From Hydrogenophaga sp. (lineage in GTDB: Bacteria; Pseudomonadota; Gammaproteobacteria; Burkholderiales; Burkholderiaceae_C), in assembly GCF_011772445.1 (NCBI RefSeq), contig NZ_WVZN01000027.1:1-64000 (forward strand): 64,000 bases of DNA, given 5' to 3'. Below, piece by piece: positions 26,206 through 34,005 of this stretch; positions within the stretch are counted from its first letter, which is position 1, and every line of letters begins with the position of its first letter. The translations under genes were made by a program, and so were the position numbers. The notes beneath the pieces are model-generated. The model saw only the letters and a list, made by a program, of their open reading frames with translations, was not told the origin of the DNA and did no database searches.

Positions 26206-27194
26206 CACTTGACCGCGGCGATCTTGTCGATGATTCCGGGCGCCCAGGCCTTCGCTTCGTCCGACGCCAGGTAGATCTTCTGCGCGTGCTCGCGGAAGGC
26301 GTTGATGTTGGGCACGTACACGTCCAGCCCCTGGCGCTTGAAGCCCTCGGCCAGTTCGGCCTCGCGCTTGACGTGCTCGTTCGCGCTCCAGGTGATGGCC
26401 TTGTCCACCGCCGCCTGGAAGGCCTTCTGCTTGTCGGCCGACATCGCCTGCCAGGCCTTGAGGTTCATGGTGAGCAGGTCGAAGGCCACCAGGTGCGAGG
26501 TGAGCACGACCTGGCCCATCACCTCGTAGAACTTCATGTTCTGCACGTTGGGCAGCGGGTTGTCCTGGCCGTCCACGGTGCCGGTCTGCAGGGCCGTGTA
26601 GGTCTCGGCGTAGGCCAGCGGCGTGGGGTTGGCGCCCAGCGAGCGGCCCAGCAGCTGCCAGGCGTCGCCCGCGGGCATGCGCAGCTTCACCCCGGCCAGG
26701 TCGGCCGGCACGTTGACCTTCTTCTTGCCGCGCAGGCCCACGTGGCGCGTGCCGAAGAAGGTGGGGCCCAGGATCTTCACCTTCAGCTGGTCCTCCACCT
26801 GCTTCTTCATCTGCGCGCCCAGGTCGCTGGCGAAGAAGGCGTTGAGGTGGTTGGCGTCGCGGAACAGGTAGGCCGAGGTCAGCACCGACCAGGCCGGCAC
26901 CTGCTTGGAGATGTCCTGCGGCGCGATGTTGCCCATCTCCAGGTTGTCGCGCTGCAGGGCCACGAGTTCGGTCCCCTGGCGGAACAGCGTGGAGTTCAGG
27001 TGCGCCTCGATGCTGTGGTCGGGTGCGATGTCGGCGCTCAGGCGCCTGATCATCTCGGCGCGGATGTCGGTGTCCGAGAACACCGCGGCGAAGCGCAGCT
27101 TGCTTTGCGCGCGGGCGCGGCCCGGCAGCAGGGCCCCGGCGGCCAGGCCGGCGCCGGCGCAGAGGAGGGAACGGCGGTCGATGGTGCGGTTCAT
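26205..27194 (-). CDS. TRAP transporter substrate-binding protein (DctP-like)
   Basis: A 329-residue periplasmic receptor. MNRTIDRRSLLCAGAG is a twin-arginine-like signal with cleavage near RARAQS. The mature protein has LAGVKLRMPAG with the substrate-gripping arginine and the LAYAETYTALQTGTVDGQDNP-type segment (YTALQTGTVDG) of the DctP family. Surrounding genes imply a hydroaromatic acid such as shikimate, quinate or dehydroshikimate as ligand (inference). Confidence 0.92.
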   Translation of the reverse strand: MNRTIDRRSLLCAGAGLAAGALLPGRARAQSKLRFAAVFSDTDIRAEMIRRLSADIAPDHSIEAHLNSTLFRQGTELVALQRDNLEMGNIAPQDISKQVPAWSVLTSAYLFRDANHLNAFFASDLGAQMKKQVEDQLKVKILGPTFFGTRHVGLRGKKKVNVPADLAGVKLRMPAGDAWQLLGRSLGANPTPLAYAETYTALQTGTVDGQDNPLPNVQNMKFYEVMGQVVLTSHLVAFDLLTMNLKAWQAMSADKQKAFQAAVDKAITWSANEHVKREAELAEGFKRQGLDVYVPNINAFREHAQKIYLASDEAKAWAPGIIDKIAAVK

Positions 27195-27239
27195 GGTGCT
27201 TGTCTCCGTTGGTGTGACGGTTGTTGTGAGGAAAACGGC

Positions 27240-27692
27240 TCAGGCGGTGGCGGCCTCGCGCAGCCGCTGCGCCACCGCGTGCAGCGCGAGCTCGTAACCC
27301 ATGGGGCCGAGTCCGCAGATCACGCCGGTGCTGGCCAGGGAGGTGAGCGAGTCCTTGTAGGGCGCTTCGCGGCGGTGGATGTTGGTGATGTGGACCTCGA
27401 TCACCGGCAGGTCCAGCATCTTCAGCGCGTCCAGCAGAGGGATCGAGCGGAAGGACAGGCCAGCCGGGTTGATGATCACCGCCGCGCCGGCGGCGCGCGC
27501 TTCCTGCACCCAGTCCACCAGCACGCCTTCGTGGTTGGACTGGCGGAACACGCAGTTCAGCCCGAGTTCGGCGGACAGCGTGAGGCAGCGCGCCTGCACC
27601 TGCGCCAGGGTGGTGTGGCCGTACAGGTGCGGCTCGCGCACCCCCAGCAGGTTCAGGTTGGGGCCGTTGAGGATGTGTACGGTGGCGCTCAT
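27240..27692 (-). CDS. aroQ: type II 3-dehydroquinate dehydratase, divergent active site
   Basis: A 150-residue type II dehydroquinase with NGPNLNLLG, Arg19, Tyr24, QSNHEG, Asn75 (INPAG), Asp88, His101 and Arg108 all in register with the family. Two residues differ from the usual enzyme: Phe81 replaces the expected His of the THTS loop, and Tyr112 replaces an Arg. It should convert 3-dehydroquinate to 3-dehydroshikimate. The first position in the operon and the altered loop suggest a catabolic paralogue, possibly with shifted specificity. Upstream in-frame codons were rejected because they run into the operator region. Confidence 0.88.
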   Translation of the reverse strand: MSATVHILNGPNLNLLGVREPHLYGHTTLAQVQARCLTLSAELGLNCVFRQSNHEGVLVDWVQEARAAGAAVIINPAGLSFRSIPLLDALKMLDLPVIEVHITNIHRREAPYKDSLTSLASTGVICGLGPMGYELALHAVAQRLREAATA

Positions 27693-27795
27693 CGTGGGGG
27701 TGGGAGTGCGGCGGCGGGCTTGGCCGGAAGGGGCGCGTGGCCTACAGTCGTCTCCTGCTGTCGTGTGGCTGGAAGGCGATTCTTGGGCCGCCACA

Positions 27796-27826
27796 GGAAA
27801 CACTTTCCGCATTGGAAACAGCTTCC
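27796..27826. promoter_or_regulatory. tandem IclR-type operators
   Basis: Two near-identical palindromes, GGAAACACTTTCC (27796-27808) and GGAAACAGCTTCC (27814-27826), are each followed by GCAT and lie 18 bases apart. They match the GGAAA-N3-TTTCC core known for IclR-family sites. They lie between the divergent aroQ operon and the IclR gene and could control both. Confidence 0.75.
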
Positions 27827-27847
27827 GCATCACAAAAATTCAGAGAC

Positions 27848-28642
27848 ATGAACCTCGCTCTTGACCGCGGCCTCTCGCTGCTCGAACACCTCTCGCGCCA
27901 CCCCGACGGCCTGCCGCTGGCCCTGATGGCCGAGGAACTGGACATCCCCCTGAGCGCCTGCCACCGCCTGCTGGGCGACCTGCAGCAGCGCGGTTACGTG
28001 CGCCAGAAGCGCAAACAGGGCGACTACCAGCTGACCACCAAGGTGGTGGCCATCGGCCTGGGCTACCTCAGCCACGGCGGCATCGTCGACATCGCGGGGC
28101 CCTTGCTGGAGCGGCTCGCGCAGCTCTCGGGCGAACTGGTGCGCCTGTCCCTGGTGGACGACGACCGCCTCACCTTCGTGGCCAAGGCCCAGGGGGCGCG
28201 CCAGCAGGGCGTGCGCTACGACCCCGACATGGGCGCCGACGTCTGGCTGTCGTGCTCGGCCTCGGGGCACGCCTGGCTGCACACGCTCAGCGACGAGCGC
28301 GCGCTGGAACTGGTGACGCGCCAGGGATTCGGCACGCCCAGGGACTACGGCCCCAAGGCGCCGACGACGGTGAAGGCCATGCTGGGCTTTCTGCACGCGG
28401 CACGCGTGCGCGGGTACGCCATGATCGATGAGGTCTTCGCGCCCGGCATGAGCGCCATGGCAGCGCCGGTGATGCGCCGCCACGAGGCCATCGGCGTGAT
28501 CAGCATTGCCGGACCGCGCACGCGGCTGAGCGTGGCGCGCATGCAGGAACTCGCGCCCGCGCTGCTGGCGGCGGCGGCGGAGTTGGGGCCGATCAGCAAC
28601 GCGTCCAGCCTGTTCGGTCGGCCACCCCTGGGCAAAGGGTGA
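27848..28642 (+). CDS. IclR-family transcriptional regulator
   Basis: A 264-residue regulator. The winged helix at residues 1-65 reads LDRGLSLLEHLSRHPDG, IPLSACHRLLGDLQQRGYV and GDYQLTTKV. The effector domain has the family's MIDEVFAPGMSAMAAPV region. The ATG at 27848 directly follows the tandem operators. Earlier in-frame codons run through the operators and were rejected. It probably senses a hydroaromatic or protocatechuate-type effector and controls the divergent shikimate/quinate operon, as PcaR/PobR relatives do in aromatic pathways. Confidence 0.92.
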   Translation: MNLALDRGLSLLEHLSRHPDGLPLALMAEELDIPLSACHRLLGDLQQRGYVRQKRKQGDYQLTTKVVAIGLGYLSHGGIVDIAGPLLERLAQLSGELVRLSLVDDDRLTFVAKAQGARQQGVRYDPDMGADVWLSCSASGHAWLHTLSDERALELVTRQGFGTPRDYGPKAPTTVKAMLGFLHAARVRGYAMIDEVFAPGMSAMAAPVMRRHEAIGVISIAGPRTRLSVARMQELAPALLAAAAELGPISNASSLFGRPPLGKG

Positions 28643-28714
28643 GCCCGCGGCGCTCAGGGATTTCACGCGGCGCCGGGCCGCTGGCCACGGGTAGCATGGG
28701 ACAGGAGGAACCCG

Positions 28715-29437
28715 ATGGACCTGTTCGACATGCCCGATCACGAGACCCTGGCCCTGTACAAGGAAATCGCGCGGCACCTGCTCTTCGCCATGGTGGCCGG
28801 CGGCCTCATCGGCCTGGAGCGCAGCTACCACGGCCGACCGGCCGGCTTTCGCACGCACACACTGGTGTGCCTCGCCTCCAGCCTGCTGATGCTGGTGACG
28901 CTGTACCAGGGCGTCTGGTTCGAGCAGGACAACAGCAAGGGCACCGTGACCATGGACCCCACGCGCATGGCCCAGGGCATCATGACCGGCATCGGCTTCC
29001 TCGGCGCGGGCGTGATCTTCAAGGAAGGCCTCACGGTGCGGGGCCTCACCACGGCGGCCTCGATCTGGATCACCGCCTCCATCGGCGTGCTCATGGGCAT
29101 CGGCTTCTACTTTCCGGCCGTGCTGGCCACGGTGCTCACGCTGGTGGCGCTGGTGGTGTTGCACCGGGTGGAGCGCTTCGTTCCAACGCACACCTACGCC
29201 CAGCTCAACGTGCGCTTCGACCGCCTCAAGGCCATGCCCGAGGCCGATCTGCGCCAACTGCTCAAGGAGCACGGCTTCACCATCGCCAACCTGAGCTACC
29301 GGCTGGAAGAGGGCGACGCCTTCGAGTACCGCATGATGCTGCGCACCATGCGGCCGAAGAACCTGGCGGTGCTGGCCCGCTCGCTGGGCACGCTCAAGGT
29401 GGTGGAGCAGTTCCGACTCTCGCCCACGGGCGACTGA
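28715..29437 (+). CDS. MgtC/SapB family membrane protein
   Basis: A 240-residue protein. The ATG follows ACAGGAGGA. The N-terminal part has four to five helices with the MgtC hallmark GGLIGLERSYHGRPAGFRTHTLVC and GIGFLGAGVIFKEG. The C-terminal about 85 residues form a soluble ACT-like domain. MgtC relatives modulate membrane energetics and growth under low magnesium; a direct transport role is not established. It stands as a single gene. Confidence 0.92.
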   Translation: MDLFDMPDHETLALYKEIARHLLFAMVAGGLIGLERSYHGRPAGFRTHTLVCLASSLLMLVTLYQGVWFEQDNSKGTVTMDPTRMAQGIMTGIGFLGAGVIFKEGLTVRGLTTAASIWITASIGVLMGIGFYFPAVLATVLTLVALVVLHRVERFVPTHTYAQLNVRFDRLKAMPEADLRQLLKEHGFTIANLSYRLEEGDAFEYRMMLRTMRPKNLAVLARSLGTLKVVEQFRLSPTGD

Positions 29438-29440
29438 GCT

Positions 29441-29863
29441 TCAGACCATGTAGCGGTCCCAGTAGCCGGCCTGCGGCTCGATCTGCTCCACCACGTCCAC
29501 CCACAGGCCCGACGGGTCGCGGAAGCCGAAGCGGCGCTGGCCGAAGGCCTCGTCGGTGAGCGGCAGGCCCACGTGGCCGCCGCGCGCCTCGAAGTCCGCG
29601 TGCGCCGCCCGCGCGTCGGCCACCTGCAGCTCGAAGCACAGGCCCAGGCCGCTGAAGGTCTCGGGGCCGGGCGGGGCCGAGGGGTGGTCGGGCGACATGA
29701 AGGCCAGTGAGGCGCTGCCGTCTTCGCTGCACAGCCAGACGAACCAGCTGCTGGCGAAGCCGCATGACCAGCCCAGGCGCTGCTCCCAGAAGGCCTGGCA
29801 GGCGCGGATGTCGGGTGTCACCACGATGGGGTAGTGGTCCTGATAGCGGGGTTTGCTGTCCAT
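29441..29863 (-). CDS. VOC family protein (glyoxalase/bleomycin-resistance-like)
   Basis: A 140-residue vicinal-oxygen-chelate protein. The ATG at 29863 follows AAGGAGTTT. It has an N-terminal strand PIVVTPDIRACQAFWEQRLGW and a C-terminal RRFGFRDPSGLWVDVVEQ strand with the usual DPSG turn. Single-module proteins of this size act as dimers, and function varies widely. It is divergent from a TetR regulator, and two palindromes lie between the genes, so it is probably the repressed gene of that pair. Confidence 0.87.
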   Translation of the reverse strand: MDSKPRYQDHYPIVVTPDIRACQAFWEQRLGWSCGFASSWFVWLCSEDGSASLAFMSPDHPSAPPGPETFSGLGLCFELQVADARAAHADFEARGGHVGLPLTDEAFGQRRFGFRDPSGLWVDVVEQIEPQAGYWDRYMV

Positions 29864-29885
29864 GGGAAACTCCTTGTTTGAAATA

Positions 29886-29937
29886 AACAGACTGTCGGTC
29901 TGTTTGTTCAATGTAGGATACCGACAGACTGTCTGTC
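29886..29937. promoter_or_regulatory. two TetR operators in the VOC/TetR intergenic region
   Basis: AACAGAC-N5-GTCTGTT (29886-29904) and the perfect palindrome GACAGAC-T-GTCTGTC (29923-29937) share ACAGAC/GTCTGT arms. On the minus strand TTGACA (29939-29934) with TACATT 18 bases on could be the VOC promoter. The second palindrome overlaps its -35 hexamer. Confidence 0.7.
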
Positions 29938-29966
29938 AATGACGTTCCTGGTCAAGGAGAACGAGG

Positions 29967-30557
29967 ATGAAGAACGTTGAACGCGCCCATGCCACTCGCG
30001 CGCGCCTGGTTGGGGTGGCGCGCCGCATGTTCGGCGAACTGGGCTACGCCGGCACCGCCACCGAGGCGGTGCTGCAGGAGGCCGGTGTGGCGCGCGGCGC
30101 GCTGTACCACCACTTCGCCGACAAGGCCGCGCTGTTTGAGGCCGTGTGCCTGGCGGTGTGCGAGGACATCGTGCCGGCGGTGGACGAGGCCGCCGGTGCG
30201 CGGCGCGATCCGCTGGACGCGCTGGTGCAGGGCTCCATCCGCTGGATCGAAAAGACCTCGGAGCCCGAGGCGCGGCGCATCCTCATGATCGACGCGCCCA
30301 CGGTGCTGGGCTGGGAACGCTGGCAGGCGCTGGACGACCGGCTGAGCCAGGCCTCGCTGGCGGCGGGCATGAAGGCGGCGATCGCCGCCGGCGCCATCCG
30401 CTTCGACTGCCGGCTGGAGCTGGCGGTGGCCATGATGAACGGCGCGCTCAATGCGCTGGCGCTGCGCGTGAACGCGCCCGAGGCGCCGGTGCCGCCGCGC
30501 GAATGGCGGCGCGCGGTGCGCGCGCTGTGGGCGGCGCATGCGGTCGATCGGGGGTGA
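29967..30557 (+). CDS. TetR-family transcriptional regulator (VOC-linked)
   Basis: A 196-residue regulator. The helix-turn-helix at about residues 10-55 reads RARLVGVARRMFGELGYAGT then EAGVARGALYHHFADKAALFEAV. The C-terminal ligand domain carries a tryptophan-rich stretch typical of this AcrR-like branch. It is divergent from the VOC gene at 29863, with two strong palindromes between. It probably represses both genes; the effector is unknown. Confidence 0.92.
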   Translation: MKNVERAHATRARLVGVARRMFGELGYAGTATEAVLQEAGVARGALYHHFADKAALFEAVCLAVCEDIVPAVDEAAGARRDPLDALVQGSIRWIEKTSEPEARRILMIDAPTVLGWERWQALDDRLSQASLAAGMKAAIAAGAIRFDCRLELAVAMMNGALNALALRVNAPEAPVPPREWRRAVRALWAAHAVDRG

Positions 30558-30602
30558 GCGCGTTTGGCCCCGCACCGTTTGCCGATCGTCACATCTGCCG
30601 GC

Positions 30603-30632
30603 TTGACGAACATACCAACTGGTCGGTAATCT
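30603..30632 (+). promoter_or_regulatory. promoter with TetR-type operator in its spacer
   Basis: TTGACG (30603-30608) and TAATCT (30627-30632) are separated by 18 bases and face the TetR gene at 30667. The spacer holds the imperfect dyad TACCAACTGGTCGGTA (30613-30628, 6 of 8 pairs). This is a standard place for autorepression by TetR proteins. Confidence 0.6.
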
Positions 30633-30666
30633 CCGCTCCCTTGCCGAATCCGCCCGGAGAACACCC

Positions 30667-31290
30667 ATGGACGCCCCGACCCTCAGCTCCCGCGACCGGC
30701 TGCTCCAGGCGGCCATGACGCTGGTGCGCACCAAGGGCTACACCGCCACCACGGTGGACGACCTGTGCGCCGCCACCGGCCTCACCAAGGGCGCGTTCTT
30801 CTATCACTTCAAAACCAAGGAAGACATCTTTGCCGCCGCCGCGCAGCGCTTCGGTGAAGAGGCCGACGCGCTGTTCCGCCGAGCCGGCTACATGGACAAG
30901 GCCGACCCCCTTCAGCGCCTGCTCGGCTATGTCGACCTTCGCATCGAGCTGCTGCAGGGCGAGATCGCGGAGATCACCTGCGTGCTGGGCACCCTGGTGC
31001 AGGAGGTGCACATCACCCACCCCGCCATCCGCGAGGTGTGCGACCGCCACATCACGGCCAACGCGGACCTGGTGACCGAGATGGTCACGGCCGCCAAGCG
31101 CCAGCACGTCCCCCGCGCGCGTTGGAGCGCCGAGGCCCTGGGCCTGTACGTGCAGGCCGTCATTCAAGGATCGCTGCTGCTGGTGAAGGCCCGGCAGTCG
31201 ATCGAGCCCGCGGTCGAGTGCCTGCGCGTGCTGCGCCGCCACCTCGAACTGCAATTCCTTCCCACCCCCGCCAAGGAGACAGTGAAATGA
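30667..31290 (+). CDS. TetR-family transcriptional regulator (efflux-linked)
   Basis: A 207-residue regulator. The DNA-binding domain has RDRLLQAAMTLVRTKGYTAT, LCAATGLTKGAFFYHFKTKEDIF. The C-terminal part contains ITCVLGTLVQEVHITHPAIR, as in the TetR_C_6-like, AcuR-related branch. It is the first gene of an operon that continues through a 29-codon reading frame into a drug-type exporter. The operator-like dyad in its promoter spacer indicates autoregulation. Confidence 0.92.
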   Translation: MDAPTLSSRDRLLQAAMTLVRTKGYTATTVDDLCAATGLTKGAFFYHFKTKEDIFAAAAQRFGEEADALFRRAGYMDKADPLQRLLGYVDLRIELLQGEIAEITCVLGTLVQEVHITHPAIREVCDRHITANADLVTEMVTAAKRQHVPRARWSAEALGLYVQAVIQGSLLLVKARQSIEPAVECLRVLRRHLELQFLPTPAKETVK

Positions 31291-31376
31291 GCTCTGTCGA
31301 TGGCTTCATGGCCCCCGTGCCATTCGATGCCGAACGCATGATCCATGGCGGCTTCAACGTGATCCTCGATGTCTGA
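31287..31376 (+). CDS. 29-codon coupled reading frame between TetR and exporter genes
   Basis: The frame starts at an ATG overlapping the TetR stop (ATGA) and ends in a TGA eight bases into the exporter gene, so all three frames are chained. The peptide starts MSSVDGFMAPVPFDAERM. It has no recognisable domain. It may be a translational bridge that carries ribosomes to the exporter start, which lacks a clear Shine-Dalgarno, or a relic of a longer gene. Confidence 0.4.
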   Translation: MSSVDGFMAPVPFDAERMIHGGFNVILDV

Positions 31377-32904
31377 ACACACCTCTCCCGCGCCCGCCCG
31401 GGCCACCGGCCGCGACTGGCTGGGCCTGGCGGTGATCGCACTGCCCTGCATGGTCTATGCGATGGACATGACCGTGCTCAACCTCGCGCTGCCCGTGCTC
31501 AGCGCCGAGCTGCGGCCCAGCGCCGCGCAACTGCTGTGGATGGTCGACATCTACAGCTTCCTGGTGGCGGGCTTTCTCATCACCATGGGCAACCTCGGCG
31601 ACCGCATCGGCCGGCGCAAGCTGCTGTTGATCGGCGGCGCGGCCTTCGGCCTGGCCTCGCTCATCGCGGCCTTCTCCACCAGCGCCGAGATGCTGATCGC
31701 CATGCGCGCGCTGCTGGGCGTGGCCGGTGCCACGCTCGCGCCGTCCACCATGTCCCTCATCCGCAACATGTTCCACGACGAGGAGCAGCGCCGCTTCGCC
31801 ATCGGCGTGTGGATCGCGAGCTTTTCCATGGGCGCGGCCATCGGCCCGCTGGTGGGTGGTGCGCTGCTGCAGTGGTTCCACTGGGGCTCGGTGTTCCTCG
31901 TGGCGGTGCCGGTGATGGCGCTGCTGCTGGTGCTGGGGCCGCTCGTGCTGCCCGAGTTCAAGGACCCTGACGCGGGGCCGATCGATCTCGCGAGCGCGCT
32001 GCTCTCGCTGGCCTCGGTGCTGGCGGCGGTCTACGGCATCAAGACCATCGCCACCCATGGCCTGGTGCTGGCGGGCCTGCTGCCGCTGGCGGCGGGCGTG
32101 GCCCTGGGCTGGGTGTTCGTGCGGCGCCAGTCGCGTCTGGCGCACCCGCTGCTGGACATCGCGCTGTTTCGCCAGCCGCGCTTCGCGGCGGCGCTGGCGG
32201 CCTACGCGCTGTCCTGCCTGGCCATGTTCGGCGTGTACATCTTCATCACGCAGTACCTGCAGGTGGTGCGCTCACTGGACCCGCTGAGCGCGGGCCTGGT
32301 GACGCTGCCCTGGGCGCTGGCCTTCGTGTTCGGCTCACTGGGTGCCCCGCGTTTGGCGAGCTGGTTCGCGCCGGTGCGCATCCTCATCGGCGGCCAGGTG
32401 GCGGCGGTGATCGGCTTCCTGATGCTGCTGATGGTGGACACCGGCACGGGCCTGCCCTGGCTGGTGGCGGGCACGGTGGTCATGAGCCTGGGCATGGCAC
32501 CGGTGTTCACGTTGGGCAACGAGATCATCATCACCTCGGCCCCGCCCGAGCGCGCCGGTGCGGCTTCGGCGCTGTCGGAGACGGCGTCCGAGTTGAGCGG
32601 TGCCCTGGGCGTGGCCCTGCTGGGCAGCCTGGGCGTGGCCTGGTACCAGGCGCGCGTGGGGGCGGGCATGCCGGCGGCGCTGCCCGAGCACGCCGCCGAC
32701 GCGGCGCGCGACACACTGGCGGGTGCGCTGCACGCGGCAGGTTCACTGGGCGGCGCGGACGGCCCGCTGTTCGCCGCGCTGGCGCGTGGGGCCTTCGTCG
32801 AATCGCTGCACCTGGTCACGCTGGCCGGCGCGGCGGTGATCGCGGCGGCTTGCGTGATGACGGCGCTGTTGTTGATGCGACGGCCGGCGGCGGCCGCTGC
32901 CTGA
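31369..32904 (+). CDS. MFS drug:H+ antiporter, 14-helix DHA2 family
   Basis: A 511-residue exporter. Fourteen hydrophobic segments are visible. Motif D1-like residues appear in AMDMTVLNLALPVL, motif A in GNLGDRIGRRKLLLIGG, and motif C-like glycines in FSMGAAIGPLVGGAL. The overall pattern is closest to SmvA/QacA-type multidrug exporters. It follows a TetR regulator in the same transcript, the usual arrangement for inducible drug export. Translation probably depends on coupling to the short frame upstream. Confidence 0.92.
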   Translation: MSEHTSPAPARATGRDWLGLAVIALPCMVYAMDMTVLNLALPVLSAELRPSAAQLLWMVDIYSFLVAGFLITMGNLGDRIGRRKLLLIGGAAFGLASLIAAFSTSAEMLIAMRALLGVAGATLAPSTMSLIRNMFHDEEQRRFAIGVWIASFSMGAAIGPLVGGALLQWFHWGSVFLVAVPVMALLLVLGPLVLPEFKDPDAGPIDLASALLSLASVLAAVYGIKTIATHGLVLAGLLPLAAGVALGWVFVRRQSRLAHPLLDIALFRQPRFAAALAAYALSCLAMFGVYIFITQYLQVVRSLDPLSAGLVTLPWALAFVFGSLGAPRLASWFAPVRILIGGQVAAVIGFLMLLMVDTGTGLPWLVAGTVVMSLGMAPVFTLGNEIIITSAPPERAGAASALSETASELSGALGVALLGSLGVAWYQARVGAGMPAALPEHAADAARDTLAGALHAAGSLGGADGPLFAALARGAFVESLHLVTLAGAAVIAAACVMTALLLMRRPAAAAA

Positions 32905-32947
32905 GGGGTCCGCCATGACCTTGCGGGGGTGACTCACATCAGATCAT

Positions 32948-32974
32948 TTGAGCGATAATCTAAGCTCAAAGGAG
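32948..32974 (+). promoter_or_regulatory. promoter/operator of the toxin-antitoxin pair
   Basis: The perfect inverted repeat TTGAGC (32948-32953) / GCTCAA (32964-32969) encloses GATAAT (32954-32959), a near-consensus -10. The right arm runs into the ribosome site AAAGGAG (32968-32974). A protein bound here would block both transcription and translation, as expected for antitoxin autoregulation. Confidence 0.6.
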
Positions 32975-32981
32975 CAGATTC

Positions 32982-33509
32982 ATGCCGGGTCCCGCATCAT
33001 CCCGTCGAAGCGCGCCCGCACGGCCCAAGGCGCGCAAACCACCCATGCCGGTGCCCGCTGCCAGGAACACCACCGGCTTTGTCACGAGTTTCCTGAAGGT
33101 TTACGAGACGGATGCGATGGAGCGCGTTCGCATCGTCAAGCTCGGCGTCCCGGCAAGCGCCGTTGATGCGATCGCGCGCCGCATGGCCATCCCCAAGGAG
33201 AAGCTCGTCGGCACACTCGGCCTGGCGCGCGCTACCGTCGATCGCAAGGCACGTGAGAACAAGCCCTTGTCATCGGACGAGAGTTCACGCGTGCTGGGCA
33301 TGGCGCGCCTCGTCGGCCAGGTCCAGGCCATGGTCGAGGAGTCCGGTCAGGCGGAGGGTTTCAACGCGGCAGAGTGGGTGGCTCATTGGTTGGAGAAGCC
33401 GCTGCCGGCCCTGGATGGCCAACGCCCCGCCGACCTGATGGACACGCCGGAAGGACAGAGCATCGTGTCGCAGTTGGTGTCCCGCATGCAGAGTGGGGCT
33501 TACGCGTGA
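32982..33509 (+). CDS. antitoxin, Xre/MbcA/ParS family (DUF2384)
   Basis: A 175-residue protein. A basic, proline-rich N-terminus of about 30 residues is followed by an Xre-like helical domain (LGVPASAVDAIARRMAIPKEKLVGTLGL). The C-terminal toxin-binding segment reads FNAAEWVAHWLEKPLPALDGQRPADLM, where the PLPALDGQRP signature defines the antitoxins of RES toxins. It overlaps the toxin gene by 4 bases. The protein should neutralise the RES toxin and repress the operon. Confidence 0.93.
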   Translation: MPGPASSRRSAPARPKARKPPMPVPAARNTTGFVTSFLKVYETDAMERVRIVKLGVPASAVDAIARRMAIPKEKLVGTLGLARATVDRKARENKPLSSDESSRVLGMARLVGQVQAMVEESGQAEGFNAAEWVAHWLEKPLPALDGQRPADLMDTPEGQSIVSQLVSRMQSGAYA

Positions 33510-33982
33510 GTGTGGTGTTGTGGCGCATCGCCACGGACGCGCGGGAGTACAAGGCCGACGATCTGGACGGCAAGGGCGCTGAAAGAACCGGCGGTCGGTG
33601 GAACCGACCCGGCCGCCCCGTGGTTTACACCGCTTCTTCGGTGGCCTTGGCATGCCTGGAGACCGTGGTCCATCTCAATGCGGGCGACTTGCCGCTGAAC
33701 CGGTTTCTCGTGCGAATCGTGGTGCCGGATGATGTGTGGGCAGCCCGCAAGGTAGAGGCTGCAGCGGATCTGCCTTCGGGTTGGAACGCCATTCCCGAGA
33801 GCCGGGTATCGCTGGACATCGGTGACCGCTGGTTGCGAAACGCATCAAGCGCACTGATGGCCGTGCCCTCCGTCGTCGTGCCCGAAGAGTTCAATGTGCT
33901 CATCAATCCCATGCATGCGCACGCCGCAGGGATCCGGGCTGGCAAGGTGCGGTCATGGTTCTACGACCACCGACTGGTTTGA
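33506..33982 (+). CDS. RES-domain toxin
   Basis: A 158-residue protein starting with GTG at 33506 inside the antitoxin stop. RES elements are Arg31 in GGRWNRPG, Tyr41 in VVYTASS, Glu52 in ACLETVVH, and the late SLD and N-(V)-LINPMH segment. RES toxins such as MbcT degrade NAD+. Length is typical, and no frameshift or missing catalytic residue was noticed, so the pair looks functional. Confidence 0.92.
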   Translation: MSVVLWRIATDAREYKADDLDGKGAERTGGRWNRPGRPVVYTASSVALACLETVVHLNAGDLPLNRFLVRIVVPDDVWAARKVEAAADLPSGWNAIPESRVSLDIGDRWLRNASSALMAVPSVVVPEEFNVLINPMHAHAAGIRAGKVRSWFYDHRLV

Positions 33983-34005
33983 GGCATTCCCGTCGGCGCC
34001 CGGCC

